Shown here one piece after another: positions 33,977 to 42,590 of a DNA stretch of 42,590 bases (positions are counted from its first letter, which is position 1; the number at the start of each line of letters is the position of its first letter). Below the pieces are notes generated by a model. That model did not search any database and was not told the origin of the DNA. It saw only the letters and a program-made list of their open reading frames with translations. The stretch covers positions 1 through 42,590 of the forward strand of contig OMJF01000052.1 of NCBI GenBank assembly GCA_900299285.1, written 5' to 3'. Source of the DNA: Anabaena sp. 54 (GTDB taxonomy: Bacteria > Cyanobacteriota > Cyanobacteriia > Cyanobacteriales > Nostocaceae). A program made the position numbers and the translations under genes.

Positions 33977-36247
33977 CTACTTAGTAATTTTACCCATATA
34001 ATTACCCCAAAGTTGTGCTGCTTGGGCACTGCTGCCATAGGTGGGGGAATTATTATCATTTCCTAGCCAAATACCAGTAACAAGTTGACGACTGGGAATA
34101 AAGCCAATAAACCAGAGATCAACATTATCATTTGTTGTTCCGGTTTTACCCGCTTCCCCCAAGCCAATAGCAGCGCTACGACCCGTACCATGAGTAATTA
34201 CACCCTGCATCAAATTAGTCATTTGTTTGGCAACTGAGGTTTTTAGCACTTGTTTATTAGCATCTGGATTTTGATCAAAGGAGTAAATAACACGACAGGT
34301 TTCTCTATTTTTGAGATCCTGACAGTCACTACTGTCCAATATTCTACTGATAGCATGGGGAGGATTCCATACCCCACGATTACCAATTGCCCCAAAAGCA
34401 CCTGTCATTTCTAAAACATTAACTACACTTTGACCTAAGACCAAACCCGGTACTTCCTCAAGATTAGACCTCACCCCCAAGCGCTGGGCCATATCCACCA
34501 CTTTATTCAAACCAATTTCCTTTGCTACCCGTAAGGCTATAGGATTTTCTGAAAGTGCCAAACCAGTGGCTATGTCTAAACTACCACCAGCACCAGCCCG
34601 ACAGGGTTTATAGGTAAAACCCTGCCAACGTAAAGGACTACAGGAATAACTTGTATAAGGAGAAATACCTTTTTCTAAGGCCGCAGCGTAGGCAAAAATT
34701 TTAAAAGTAGAACCGGGTTGTCGTTGGGCTTGTACAGCGCGATTAAACTGGCTTTTTCTGTAATCAGTCCCTCCCACCATGGCCACAATACCCCCAGTTT
34801 TCGAGTTCAGAGTTACCAACCCCCCTTGAGAAAAACCCAAATTTGAGCCAGCTTGAGAAATGGACTTTTTTAACTCGCTTTCGGCCTGAGCTTGAATACC
34901 CGGATCTAATTGGGTTTCAATGATATAGTTACCTTCTCTAGCCGCAGCCGGACCGAGTTTTGATATCAATTCTTGAAAGACATAATCATAAAAATAGGGT
35001 GCAATGGTTTTAGCTTGTGTTTCGCAGACTTTAGGACTGATTTGCACCGTCGAACGCCGGGCCCGGTTAGCTTCTGCTTGTGTAATTTTACCCATTTCCA
35101 GCATTCGCTTGACAACGCGATTTCGATAATCAGCAGATCCGAGTTTGCTTGGACCTGTGCCACAAAAATCAAAAGCATTGGGAGCGGGTAAAATTCCTAC
35201 TAAAGTTGCAGCTTCCGCCAGAGTTAATTCTTTGGCTGATTTACTGAAATAATATTTAGCAGCATCCTCAAAACCAGAAGTATCCGCACCTAAAAATACC
35301 CGGTTTAAGTAAGTTAGTAGAATATCATCTTTGCTGTAAAACGTTTCTAATTTGAGGGAGACAACAACTTCTTTTAACTTGCGTTCTAAAGAATCTTGAC
35401 TACCGACATATTCACGGAATAAACTGCGAGCTACCTGTTGGGTAACTGTACTCGCTCCTTGTTGAACATCACCGCTACGACTGTTAATGAATACGGCTCG
35501 TAACACACCCAAAGGATCTACACCAAAGTGCCAATAATAACGACTATCCTCGGAAGCGACCACAGCAGCAGGTAAATAGGGTCCAAAATCTGATAACTTT
35601 TTTAAATCTACGTGAGCGATATTGCGAGGTTCACGGAGTGGGGTTGAGCCATCACGAGCATAGACAACCACAGGGGCTCGTGTGGCTGTAGGTAAGGGTC
35701 TAACGGAAAATTTTAGCCATTCCACGCCTATAGCTAAAGCGGCCAGCGCCGTAATACCAACAGCACCATAAGCCGTCCACGTAGCAGCTTTCTGATGCCA
35801 AGGGGGTGGATCAATGTATTCCAGACGCACAGAAGCGGCTAGTGCGGCAGGACCCAAGGTAATCACATCACCATGACGCATTTCCAGGGCATTTATCCGT
35901 CTTTTGCCAAGATATATGCCATTGGTGGAGTTTTCATCCTTGATGGTGAAAATGGGAGTGTTTTGGGTAGAATCCCGCGACAGTGAGAGATGAATTTGGC
36001 TGACAACTTGGTTACGGACGACGATATCACAGGATTTAGAACTACGTCCAAGAATATAGCGATCGCCTAATAAGGGATATTCTAAGGTTTGATTGACTCC
36101 GGCATCATGGACTAATAATTTCGGTACTTTGGCATTGGGTTTGAGCGTTAACTTGGAAAAATCAACCCTAGCTTGAATGGTATTTACTGCTTGAGTCAGT
36201 TGACCAAGTAGAGTTTTTGGCTTTTGAGGAGATTGGGGTGAACTCAT
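33977..36247 (-). CDS. Class A penicillin-binding protein with N-terminal FHA domain
   Basis: A 756-aa bifunctional PBP. An FHA domain (about residues 55-130: YILGRSSKSCDIVV, STNGIYLGKRRI) precedes a membrane helix (about 155-175). The GT51 glycosyltransferase has SEDSRYYWHFGVD and QQGASTVTQQVARSL. The transpeptidase has RQPGSTFK (active serine), SEN and KTGTT. It builds and crosslinks peptidoglycan; the FHA domain suggests control by Ser/Thr phosphorylation. ATG at 36247 is preferred to the GTG at 36253. An 8-base unit (CATAAACA) is repeated three times at the start. Confidence 0.93.
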   Translation of the reverse strand: MSSPQSPQKPKTLLGQLTQAVNTIQARVDFSKLTLKPNAKVPKLLVHDAGVNQTLEYPLLGDRYILGRSSKSCDIVVRNQVVSQIHLSLSRDSTQNTPIFTIKDENSTNGIYLGKRRINALEMRHGDVITLGPAALAASVRLEYIDPPPWHQKAATWTAYGAVGITALAALAIGVEWLKFSVRPLPTATRAPVVVYARDGSTPLREPRNIAHVDLKKLSDFGPYLPAAVVASEDSRYYWHFGVDPLGVLRAVFINSRSGDVQQGASTVTQQVARSLFREYVGSQDSLERKLKEVVVSLKLETFYSKDDILLTYLNRVFLGADTSGFEDAAKYYFSKSAKELTLAEAATLVGILPAPNAFDFCGTGPSKLGSADYRNRVVKRMLEMGKITQAEANRARRSTVQISPKVCETQAKTIAPYFYDYVFQELISKLGPAAAREGNYIIETQLDPGIQAQAESELKKSISQAGSNLGFSQGGLVTLNSKTGGIVAMVGGTDYRKSQFNRAVQAQRQPGSTFKIFAYAAALEKGISPYTSYSCSPLRWQGFTYKPCRAGAGGSLDIATGLALSENPIALRVAKEIGLNKVVDMAQRLGVRSNLEEVPGLVLGQSVVNVLEMTGAFGAIGNRGVWNPPHAISRILDSSDCQDLKNRETCRVIYSFDQNPDANKQVLKTSVAKQMTNLMQGVITHGTGRSAAIGLGEAGKTGTTNDNVDLWFIGFIPSRQLVTGIWLGNDNNSPTYGSSAQAAQLWGNYMGKITK

Positions 36248-36271
36248 AAACACATAAACACATAAACAATT

Positions 36272-36733
36272 CTAATGGCTTGGTGTTTTTTGCCATGAGG
36301 CAATTAACAAGCAGACAATTCCTACACTAATAAAAGAATCGGCCATATTAAATACGGCAAAATCAATTAACCGAAAATCGAGGAAGTCAACGACGTACCC
36401 CAATCTAAATCTATCAATACCATTGCCTATTGCTCCTCCTAAAATCAAACCATAACCCAGTTGATCCCACAAACTTAACAATGGTCCGCACAATGCAATG
36501 GTGATCAATATTAAACTTACACCTAAAGATAGCCAGCGTAACCACTCTACTCTGCCACTTAACAAACTAAAAGCTGCTCCTGTATTGGTAACATAAGTGA
36601 AATGAAATATATTCCGTAGTAATGGCAGTGTTTGTCCTAATTTAAAGGTTTGTACTACCCAGTATTTTGTTAGTTGATCTAATAAGAATGCCATAGAAGC
36701 AGCAATCCAGAAGTAGCGGTTTTTTATACCCAT
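36272..36733 (-). CDS. lspA: Lipoprotein signal peptidase (signal peptidase II)
   Basis: A 153-aa four-helix membrane aspartyl protease. Conserved boxes: DQLTKYWV, the NTGAAFSLL box, GNGIDR and FNMADSF, the last two holding the catalytic Asp pair. The start is placed at ATG 36733 because family homology begins there (MGIKNRYFW). The frame is open further upstream only because the G-rich repeat has no stop in that phase. It trims prolipoproteins, such as the PstS-type lipoprotein encoded nearby. Confidence 0.92.
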   Translation of the reverse strand: MGIKNRYFWIAASMAFLLDQLTKYWVVQTFKLGQTLPLLRNIFHFTYVTNTGAAFSLLSGRVEWLRWLSLGVSLILITIALCGPLLSLWDQLGYGLILGGAIGNGIDRFRLGYVVDFLDFRLIDFAVFNMADSFISVGIVCLLIASWQKTPSH

Positions 36734-36745
36734 GATAAATTTTTC

Positions 36746-36787
36746 GGTTGTCTGTTGTCTGTTGTCCGTTGTCCGTTGTCCGTTGTC
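36746..36787. repeat. STRR upstream of lspA, unit (T/C)GTTGTC, 6 copies
   Basis: GGTTGTC, TGTTGTC twice and CGTTGTC three times in tandem, 13 bases upstream of the lspA ATG. Confidence 0.9.
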
Positions 36788-36825
36788 ACTGGTCGGTGAT
36801 CCGTTGTTTTTTCTTGACCAATGAC

Positions 36826-36992
36826 GTAGGGCAAACACGGGAGGTTGGGGCAAACACGGGGGGATTGGGGCAAACACGGGGGGATTGGGGCAACCACGGG
36901 GGATTGGGGCAACCACGGGGGATTGGGGCAACCACGGGGGGATTGGGGCAACCACGGGGGGATTGGGGCAACCACGGGGGGATTGCCCCTAC
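36826..36992. repeat. G-rich 19-20 bp tandem repeat, 8 copies
   Basis: Eight copies of GGGGCAACCACGGGGGGATT (early copies read CAAACACGG). Unit length is 20 or 19 bp depending on a run of 6 or 5 G. The block is bounded by GTAGGGCAA on the left and TTGCCCCTAC on the right, an inverted pair typical of a cyanobacterial single-unit repeat that has amplified. G-runs of 4-6 give strong quadruplex potential on the plus strand. It lies between lspA and bioY and touches the bioY stop codon. Confidence 0.95.
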
Positions 36993-37579
36993 TAATAAAA
37001 CATTATATGTCGTAGGAGGTAAGCTACTATAGTGACAGCACAAACAACTACTAGTTGCCCTGGTAGTGCCAACCAAGAGTATTTAAAAATAGCTTGCATC
37101 AGAGATAGATTTTCTGCTGCTTTCCATGGCAAAATATAACTGATAATTAAATAAGCGATACCGCATAAGTGAACAGTTAATAAGCCACAAATACAACTAA
37201 AAGCGAGAGCTTCTAGTCGGGGTCTAGCTTTAAAGGCTAAATAACCACAAATCCAAGCTCCAGGAATAAAACCCAATAAATACCCAAACTGTGATAGTTT
37301 AACATAACCGATACCCCCTCCTTCGGCAAATACAGGTAATAAAGTTAATCCCATGACTAAATAGGCAATTTGCGAAAGCGCTCCAGAATTTTGACCTCCT
37401 AAACAACCTACCAGTAGCACTGCACCAATTTGATAGCTGACACCTAATGAAAGGGTTTGAATTCCGTGCTGACTCCAATTCCAGGGAGAGGTAATACCAT
37501 AAGCTTCTAGGAAAGTACCACCCATGGTCAGGAGCAAGCCTATCATAGACCATAGTAGTTGATTTGATGCAGCAAACAT
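36992..37579 (-). CDS. bioY: Biotin transporter BioY
   Basis: A 195-aa, six-helix S-component of an ECF-type biotin transporter. Signature: GGTFLEAYG, a VSYQIGAVLLVGCLGG segment, FGYLLGFIPGAWICGYLAF (the most conserved BioY block), GLLTVHLCGIAYL and a C-terminal ALPGQLVV helix. No ECF energising ATPase genes are adjacent, so it uses shared modules or acts alone. The stop codon overlaps the end of the G-rich repeat. Confidence 0.9.
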   Translation of the reverse strand: MFAASNQLLWSMIGLLLTMGGTFLEAYGITSPWNWSQHGIQTLSLGVSYQIGAVLLVGCLGGQNSGALSQIAYLVMGLTLLPVFAEGGGIGYVKLSQFGYLLGFIPGAWICGYLAFKARPRLEALAFSCICGLLTVHLCGIAYLIISYILPWKAAENLSLMQAIFKYSWLALPGQLVVVCAVTIVAYLLRHIMFY

Positions 37580-37709
37580 TTATTCGGTGATAGGTTTAAT
37601 TAACAATAGGGGAATAAATAAATTTTTTTCGTTTCTTAACCGATGGTTTACTTTTTAGTGGTATGTTTGTAACGTTTATCTAAAACTAACTTAGCAAAAA
37701 TTAAGACTA

Positions 37710-38885
37710 ATGCTATTACCTTTGGGCGAAATTAAAAATCATCGCTTTGCAATTTCAATATCTATATTAGCACTAGCCATCGGTCTATCTGCTTGCGGGG
37801 AAACTGGCTCAAATAATTTAACCACTAGTCAGTCTCCTGAACAAGGGACAAAGACAACTTCATCTAGTTCCAGTAAACTAGATTTGGCAGCTAATGTGGA
37901 GTTAATTGGCGCTGGTGCTTCTTTTCCTGCACCACTGTATCAAACTTGGTTTGGGGAATTAAATAAAAAATATCCCAATTTAAAAGTTGACTATCAGTCA
38001 GTTGGTAGCGGCGCTGGTGTTGAACAGTTTACTAAAGGAACAGTAGATTTTGGTGCTAGTGATGTTGCTATGAAGGATGAAGAAATTAAGAAAATACCCG
38101 CAGATAAAGGTGTAATATTATTACCTGTCACCGCCGGAAGTATTGTGCTGGCTTATAATTTACCTGATGTTCCTCAACTCAAACTACCACGGGCAGTTTA
38201 TACTGATATTTTACTAGGTAAAATCAAATCTTGGGATGATTCGGCCATTGCTAAAGCCAATCCTGGTGCTAAATTACCCAAAGAGGCAATTAAGGTCGTT
38301 TACCGTGCTGACGGTAGTGGTACTACAGGTGTTTTTACAAAGCATCTTAGCGCCATTAGTCCAGAATGGAAAACTAAAGTCGGTGACGGCAAAAGTGTAA
38401 AATGGCCTGTAGGCATTGGCGCGAAAGGAAATGAAGGTGTTACTGCTCAAATTCTTCAAACTCCTGCTTCCATCGGTTATGTTGAATATAGCTACGCTAA
38501 ACAAAGTAATCTCAAATTTGCATCTTTAGAAAATAAAGCCAAACAGTTTGTTTCTGCTTCTGAAGAGTCAGCATCGAAAACTTTAGCATCTGTAACTTTA
38601 CCAGAGAATCTTCGCGCTTTTATTTCTGACCCAGAAGGTGCAGATTCTTACCCAATTGTTACTTACACTTGGATTTTGGCACATCAAAAATATACCGATG
38701 CTAACAAAGCTAAAGCCGTAGAAGCAACTATTGAGTATGCTTTAACAGATGGACAAAAGTTAGCGGCGGAATTAGGATATGTTCCTTTACCAGCAAATGT
38801 AATTGCCAAAGTAGCGGCAGCGGCTGATAAAATTAGTCCTGACTATAAAATTTCCGTTGGTGCTAATTCTCAACCGAGCCAGTAA
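37710..38885 (+). CDS. pstS: Phosphate ABC transporter, phosphate-binding protein PstS
   Basis: A 391-aa periplasmic phosphate-binding lipoprotein. A hydrophobic N-terminus ends in a lipobox (LSAC at about residue 29). The binding site segments are GAGASFPAPLYQTW, VGSGAGVEQF, DFGASDVAM and YRADGSGTTGVFTKHL. The length is somewhat above enteric PstS, usual for cyanobacteria. First of pstS-C-A-B. A TTAACC-like site upstream hints at Pho control but is not convincing. Confidence 0.95.
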   Translation: MLLPLGEIKNHRFAISISILALAIGLSACGETGSNNLTTSQSPEQGTKTTSSSSSKLDLAANVELIGAGASFPAPLYQTWFGELNKKYPNLKVDYQSVGSGAGVEQFTKGTVDFGASDVAMKDEEIKKIPADKGVILLPVTAGSIVLAYNLPDVPQLKLPRAVYTDILLGKIKSWDDSAIAKANPGAKLPKEAIKVVYRADGSGTTGVFTKHLSAISPEWKTKVGDGKSVKWPVGIGAKGNEGVTAQILQTPASIGYVEYSYAKQSNLKFASLENKAKQFVSASEESASKTLASVTLPENLRAFISDPEGADSYPIVTYTWILAHQKYTDANKAKAVEATIEYALTDGQKLAAELGYVPLPANVIAKVAAAADKISPDYKISVGANSQPSQ

Positions 38886-39029
38886 ACAAAAACTAAATTT
38901 ACCATAGCTGATTTTCGGCATGATTCCTAATTTAAGTCTGAAAATATTGAGTTTTTAACTAGACTGTGTTGGTTATTAGAGACTAATTTTTCAGTATTAT
39001 TCCTGATTTAACTCTTATCATCCGTATTC

Positions 39030-39869
39030 ATGGCTACAAAATTTCTAGAAACGGACTTGGCGGCAAAAAAACGCTCTGAAATGGACAGAAATCTAGACAG
39101 AAGCTTTATTTGGTTAACTCGGATTTTTGCTCTGGCAATTACTGCTATCCTAGCATGGATGGCTTTACAAGTTGCTATTGCTGCTTGGCCTGCTATGCAA
39201 AAATTTGGGATTAATTTCCTAGTTGCCAGTAGTTGGAATCCTGTTAATAATGAGTATGGGGTATTACCTGCTATTTATGGAACTTTGATGAGTTCTTTGA
39301 TTGGACTAATTTTAGCAGTTCCTATCGGCGTGGGAACGGCGATTTTATTGAGTGAGGATTTTCTGCCTTCTCGGCTACGATTGATATTAGTATTCTTAGT
39401 AGAACTGTTGGCTGCTATTCCCAGTGTTGTTTATGGAGTCTGGGGAATTTTTGTTTTAATCCCGATTTTAACTAATTTGGGTAAATGGCTGCATAATTAT
39501 CTCGGTTGGCTACCTATTTTTAGCTCCTCTCCTACAGGTCCGGGAATGTTACCAGCAGGAATAATCTTAGCAATTATGACTTTACCAATTATTACTGCTA
39601 TTTCTCGTGATGCTTTGATTTCTGTACCTTCTAGTTTACGTCAAGCAGCACTAGGAATTGGTGCAACTCGTTGGGAAACCATTTTTCAAGTTATTATCCC
39701 TGCGGCTTTTTCTGGTATTGTCGGTGCGGTAATGTTGGCAAATCAGTTTGCTGAAGCTAGTGGTTTACAAGTTTCTGCTTTAATGTATGCAGCTTTAGTT
39801 CTATTTGTATTGACGCTAATAGTTAATATTCTAGCAGAGTTGATTGTGACAAGGGTACAAAGACTATAA
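39030..39869 (+). CDS. pstC: Phosphate ABC transporter permease PstC, apparently with an internal deletion
   Basis: A 279-aa permease with PstC features: a cytoplasmic N-terminus, helix 1 near 30-50, NNEYGVLPAIYGTLMSS, VELLAAIPSVVYGVWG, and the EAA-like loop SSLRQAALGIGATRWETIFQVIIPAA. Right after GIVGAVML (residue 236) the sequence jumps to ANQFAEASGLQ. PstC proteins normally have about 37 residues between these points, including the RAMGETMA motif; the PstA encoded next door keeps its counterpart (ARAAGETAPL). The reading frame is intact. Activity may be impaired unless the assembly is in error. Confidence 0.88.
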   Translation: MATKFLETDLAAKKRSEMDRNLDRSFIWLTRIFALAITAILAWMALQVAIAAWPAMQKFGINFLVASSWNPVNNEYGVLPAIYGTLMSSLIGLILAVPIGVGTAILLSEDFLPSRLRLILVFLVELLAAIPSVVYGVWGIFVLIPILTNLGKWLHNYLGWLPIFSSSPTGPGMLPAGIILAIMTLPIITAISRDALISVPSSLRQAALGIGATRWETIFQVIIPAAFSGIVGAVMLANQFAEASGLQVSALMYAALVLFVLTLIVNILAELIVTRVQRL

Positions 39870-39961
39870 ATTTAATATTCAATATTCAGATCCCCGAATT
39901 GTTAAAGAAGTTGAGGATATATTTGAAATCTGTCTTGTACAATACAGTAATAGGTTAAATT

Positions 39962-40843
39962 ATGACTTCTTCTTTTCCGCAAAGAAGCCTGACTCGTTCC
40001 CCTTTGTCTTCTCGGACATTATTTAATACGGTAATGACTGTATTATCTTTTATCTGTGGAATACTGGCGCTTATTCCTTTATTAGCAGTTCTTTATTATG
40101 TGATCATTAGAGGATTTAGTAGTTTAAATTTAAGTGTTTTCACTGAACTGCCCCCGGCTCCCTTTGGCAAAAATGGCGGATTTGGTAATGCTATTTTGGG
40201 AACACTCGTGATGGTAACTATTGCGGCTATAATTAGTATTCCCTTGGGTGTATTGGCAGCAATTTATTTAACTGAGTTTAGTGATCAAAAAGTCGCTAGG
40301 TGGATACGTTTTGCTACTAATGTACTCAGTGGTGTTCCCTCGATTATTGCCGGGGTATTTGCCTATGGAATTGTGGTTTTGTCCTTAGTTAAGTTGAATT
40401 TAGGTTCTTACTCAGCCTTGGGAGGTGGATTTGCCTTAGCAATTTTGATGCTACCTATTATCGTCAGAACTACTGATGAAGCTTTGCAGTTAGTACCCCA
40501 AGATTTGCGCCAAGCGTCCGTAGGACTAGGTGCTACTAATTTCCAAACTGTGGCACAAGTAGTATTACCTGCTGCTTTACCTGCTATTGTCACTGGTTCT
40601 ACCTTAGCTATAGCTCGCGCGGCTGGAGAAACAGCACCATTGATATTTACCGCTCTTTTCTCCTCTTTTTGGCCAAATAGCATTCTCAAACCTACTGCTT
40701 CTCTGGCAGTTCTAGTGTATAATTTTGCTACTTCTCCTTACCAAAGTTGGCAATCTTTAGCTTGGGCAGCTTCTTTAATACTACTATTAATGGTGTTAAC
40801 TACTAGTATTATCGCCCGTTGGGTGAGTAGAAAAAAGATCTAA
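39962..40843 (+). CDS. pstA: Phosphate ABC transporter permease PstA
   Basis: A 293-aa membrane permease with six helices. Recognised by FGKNGGFGNAILGTLVMV, TNVLSGVPSIIAGVFAYG, the EAA loop (LVPQDLRQASVGLGATNFQTVAQVVLPAALPAIVTG) and ARAAGETAPLIFTALF. It pairs with PstC to form the membrane channel of the phosphate importer. The gap to pstC is 92 bases and that to pstB 33 bases, consistent with one operon. Confidence 0.95.
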   Translation: MTSSFPQRSLTRSPLSSRTLFNTVMTVLSFICGILALIPLLAVLYYVIIRGFSSLNLSVFTELPPAPFGKNGGFGNAILGTLVMVTIAAIISIPLGVLAAIYLTEFSDQKVARWIRFATNVLSGVPSIIAGVFAYGIVVLSLVKLNLGSYSALGGGFALAILMLPIIVRTTDEALQLVPQDLRQASVGLGATNFQTVAQVVLPAALPAIVTGSTLAIARAAGETAPLIFTALFSSFWPNSILKPTASLAVLVYNFATSPYQSWQSLAWAASLILLLMVLTTSIIARWVSRKKI

Positions 40844-40876
40844 ACTCATCTCGAACAACTTCCTAATCAGGTATTT

Positions 40877-41683
40877 ATGATTACAAAAATTAACACTATG
40901 AACGGGACAAAATCGGTTTTAAGCACAGAAAACCTGAATATTTATTATGGCAATTTCTTGGCTGTACAAAATGTTTGGCTAGATATTCCTAAAAATCAGG
41001 TAACGGCCTTTATTGGACCTTCTGGATGTGGTAAAAGTACATTATTGCGATGTTATAATCGTCTGAATGATTTAATTGAATCATTTCGAGCCGAAGGTAA
41101 GGTTTATTTCTATGATCAAGATCTCTATGCACCCAATATTGACCCTGTAGAGGTGCGGAGACGCATTGGTATGGTGTTTCAAAGACCAAATCCATTTCCT
41201 AAGTCAATTTACGAAAATATTGCCTTTGGTGCGAGAATTAATGGCTATAGGGGTGATATGAATGAATTGGTAGAACGAAGTTTGCGACAAGCGGCTTTAT
41301 GGGACGAAGTTAAGGATAAATTGCGACAAAGTGGTTTATCTTTATCTGGTGGACAACAACAACGTTTATGTATTGCCAGGGCGATCGCAGTGCAACCAGA
41401 AGTTATACTTATGGATGAACCATGTTCTGCCCTAGACCCTATTTCCACTGCACGGGTTGAAGAACTCATTCACGAACTCAAGGAACAATATACCATTGTG
41501 ATTGTTACCCATAATATGCAGCAAGCAGCACGGGTTTCTGATCAAACAGCGTTTTTTAACGTCAAAGCTTCTGAAAAAGGTGGTCGCACGGGTTATTTAG
41601 TGGAATATGAAGCTACAGAGTTAATTTTCAATCATCCACAACAAGAAGATACGAAAGCCTATATTAGTGGTAGATTTGGTTAG
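40877..41683 (+). CDS. pstB: Phosphate ABC transporter ATP-binding protein PstB
   Basis: A 268-aa ATPase with Walker [13 protein letters not shown], the PstB-type [17 protein letters not shown] segment (here [13 protein letters not shown]), signature [14 protein letters not shown], Walker [14 protein letters not shown] and the H-loop [13 protein letters not shown]. It energises phosphate import through PstCA. Start at ATG 40877; a later in-frame ATG at 40898 is also possible. It ends the pst operon; no phoU follows in the window. Confidence 0.96.
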   Translation: MITKINTMNGTKSVLSTENLNIYYGNFLAVQNVWLDIPKNQVTAFIGPSGCGKSTLLRCYNRLNDLIESFRAEGKVYFYDQDLYAPNIDPVEVRRRIGMVFQRPNPFPKSIYENIAFGARINGYRGDMNELVERSLRQAALWDEVKDKLRQSGLSLSGGQQQRLCIARAIAVQPEVILMDEPCSALDPISTARVEELIHELKEQYTIVIVTHNMQQAARVSDQTAFFNVKASEKGGRTGYLVEYEATELIFNHPQQEDTKAYISGRFG

Positions 41684-41792
41684 TGCTAGATTTGGCGTTG
41701 CTGAGTGAAAGTATTGAGTTTTATAAATTATGTTGCTATAAATTATGTTTTCTTCAATATCTCTAAATTAGCAATGCTGTGGATCTGATGAA

Positions 41793-41864
<72 letters not shown>

Positions 41865-42047
41865 GCTAATAAAGTGATTATATCAGACTTTTGACTTTCG
41901 CGCTAGTGTTGCAGTCAAAAAACTGGCTGAGGCAGAAATTGCATAATAAAAGTGATGTTGCTGTTAGCAGTGACAAGCAGCTAGTAACCTGACTAATGTA
42001 GATTTTCCCTCAGATTTCCCTCATTGCACAACTCAGTTGGGGGAAAA

Positions 42048-42320
42048 ATGAGGGAAAGTTCAAACCTAGATACAGCAAGCAATCTGGATAATCATTTAAT
42101 TGGTTATGAACGCTTACTAGCTTTATTCAAAAGTATACAAAAGCAGACTCCTAAAGGGGTAGGTTTAAAAAGAGAAGTCAGGTCATCTGCTACATACGTG
42201 GCACTTGAGTTCAAAATAGGTAATAAAAGAACTTCTAAAGCCTGCAATTGTGAATTCACTGAGATAGGAATAGTTGGCGTTGCTGAACTCAGGTATGAAA
42301 TTGAGAAAGTCAAAATTTGA
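42048..42320 (+). pseudogene. Fragment resembling the N-terminus of a cyanobacterial integrase, broken by a repeat
   Basis: The frame begins at ATG 42048 behind a GGGGG run and encodes 90 residues. Residues 10-75 (YERLLALFKSIQKQTPKG, then KREVRSSATYVALEFKIG, then CNCEFTEIG) have the look of an arm-type DNA-binding region at the start of tyrosine recombinases, judged from memory. From about 42280 the DNA is a repeat that recurs at 42493, so the last dozen codons are not original and the protein is cut short. Proximity to tRNA-Lys fits an integrated element, but the gene lies at the tRNA 5' side, which is less usual. Confidence 0.4.
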
Positions 42321-42590
42321 AACTTTGCGTCTTTGCTCTTTTGCGTCTTTGCGCGAAATCAATAGACATCTGGTGAAAATTATCGTAGGGAAAATTCATG
42401 AATTGTCCCTACAAGGGTTTAGTGACTATGCACATTTAATTACCACCAGATGTCTAATATCATACCCAAAATCAGCAACGGCTGATAAGGTATTGCTGAA
42501 TTGAGGTATGAAAATCAAATATTCTAGTTCTTAAACTCTTACTCTGGAGCGTCCTTGAGCGCCTCTGCGTGAGAAAAAATCATACCTTCA
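42280..42590. repeat. Mosaic of interspersed repeats at window end
   Basis: A TTGCTGAA..GAGGTATGAAA-type sequence occurs at 42280-42300 and 42493-42513 (19 of 21 identical) and its inverted core at 42580-42590. Between them are a CTTTGCG run (42322-42356, shared with 17787) and a perfect inverted pair, AGACATCTGGTG (42364-42375) with CACCAGATGTCT (42444-42455). That pair encloses a second hairpin, GTAGGGA/TCCCTAC (42385-42412). No credible gene exists in this part. Confidence 0.75.

Noticed and set aside
36724..37076. Pro-rich or Gly-rich open frames across the G-rich repeat on both strands, including a long N-terminal extension of LspA
   Set aside because: They arise because the repeat has no stops. 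Their content (P-x-x-P, G-x-x-G) follows the DNA unit, and LspA homology starts only at 36733.
37630..37695. Pho box upstream of pstS
   Set aside because: CTTAACC at 37635 and TTTAC/CTAACTTA nearby are suggestive, but I do not see the regular 11-bp spaced direct repeats, so it is not listed as a feature.
42274..42504. Frame of 76 codons at the window end
   Set aside because: It runs through interspersed repeats and hairpins and has no coding character.

Overview
The window is chromosomal DNA from a cyanobacterium, most likely a filamentous heterocyst-former (order Nostocales). The grounds are: cyanobacterial NDH-1 genes (ndhA-I-G-E), a Ycf37-type photosystem I assembly TPR protein, the DUF3038/DUF4335 pair, an FHA-fused class A PBP, many HIP1 palindromes (GCGATCGC, for example at 5034 and 5054), AT-rich spacers, and several heptanucleotide tandem repeat arrays (STRRs) between genes. 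Species cannot be told from the sequence alone.

Layout. 1-2.8 kb: the 3' part of a phosphodiester glycosidase gene, a small cupin and an IscA/HesB-type protein. 2.8-8.5 kb: the str operon (rpsL, rpsG, fusA, tuf, rpsJ) behind a near-consensus promoter; the rpsL-rpsG gap holds a structured RNA that looks like an orphan HEARO/omega RNA. 8.6-15.9 kb: a Lon-N domain protein, a truncated HTH-WD40 gene, a small RTX protein followed by a MITE-like element, a 2OG-Fe(II) oxygenase, tRNA-Leu(UAG), alr, an HNH endonuclease and a DHH phosphoesterase. 16.0-17.8 kb: three overlapping genes encoding a 65-aa protein, a HEPN-like/RelE-like fusion and a Shedu-like (DUF4263) nuclease. This is the best candidate for an undescribed defence or toxin system.

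17.9-24 kb: sixA, citrate synthase, ndhAIGE and NAD kinase, then the wreck of an ABC-2 permease gene. 24.5-33.9 kb: a Rieske oxygenase, a histone-deacetylase-like hydrolase, a 45-aa membrane protein, ycf37, a solute-binding protein, rpmI-rplT, apt plus a DppB-type permease, and DUF3038-DUF4335. 34-41.7 kb: FHA-PBP1, lspA, bioY and the pst operon (pstS-C-A-B), in which PstC seems to lack about 37 residues. 41.8-42.6 kb: tRNA-Lys(CUU), a fragment resembling an integrase N-terminus, and a mosaic of interspersed repeats.

Most genes are housekeeping: translation, respiration and cyclic electron flow, phosphate uptake, cell wall. The accessory signal lies in the 16-17.8 kb operon, the orphan RNA, the decayed genes and the dense small repeats, several of which supply stop codons or gene ends. 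All family assignments come from reading motifs and from memory; no database search was run.
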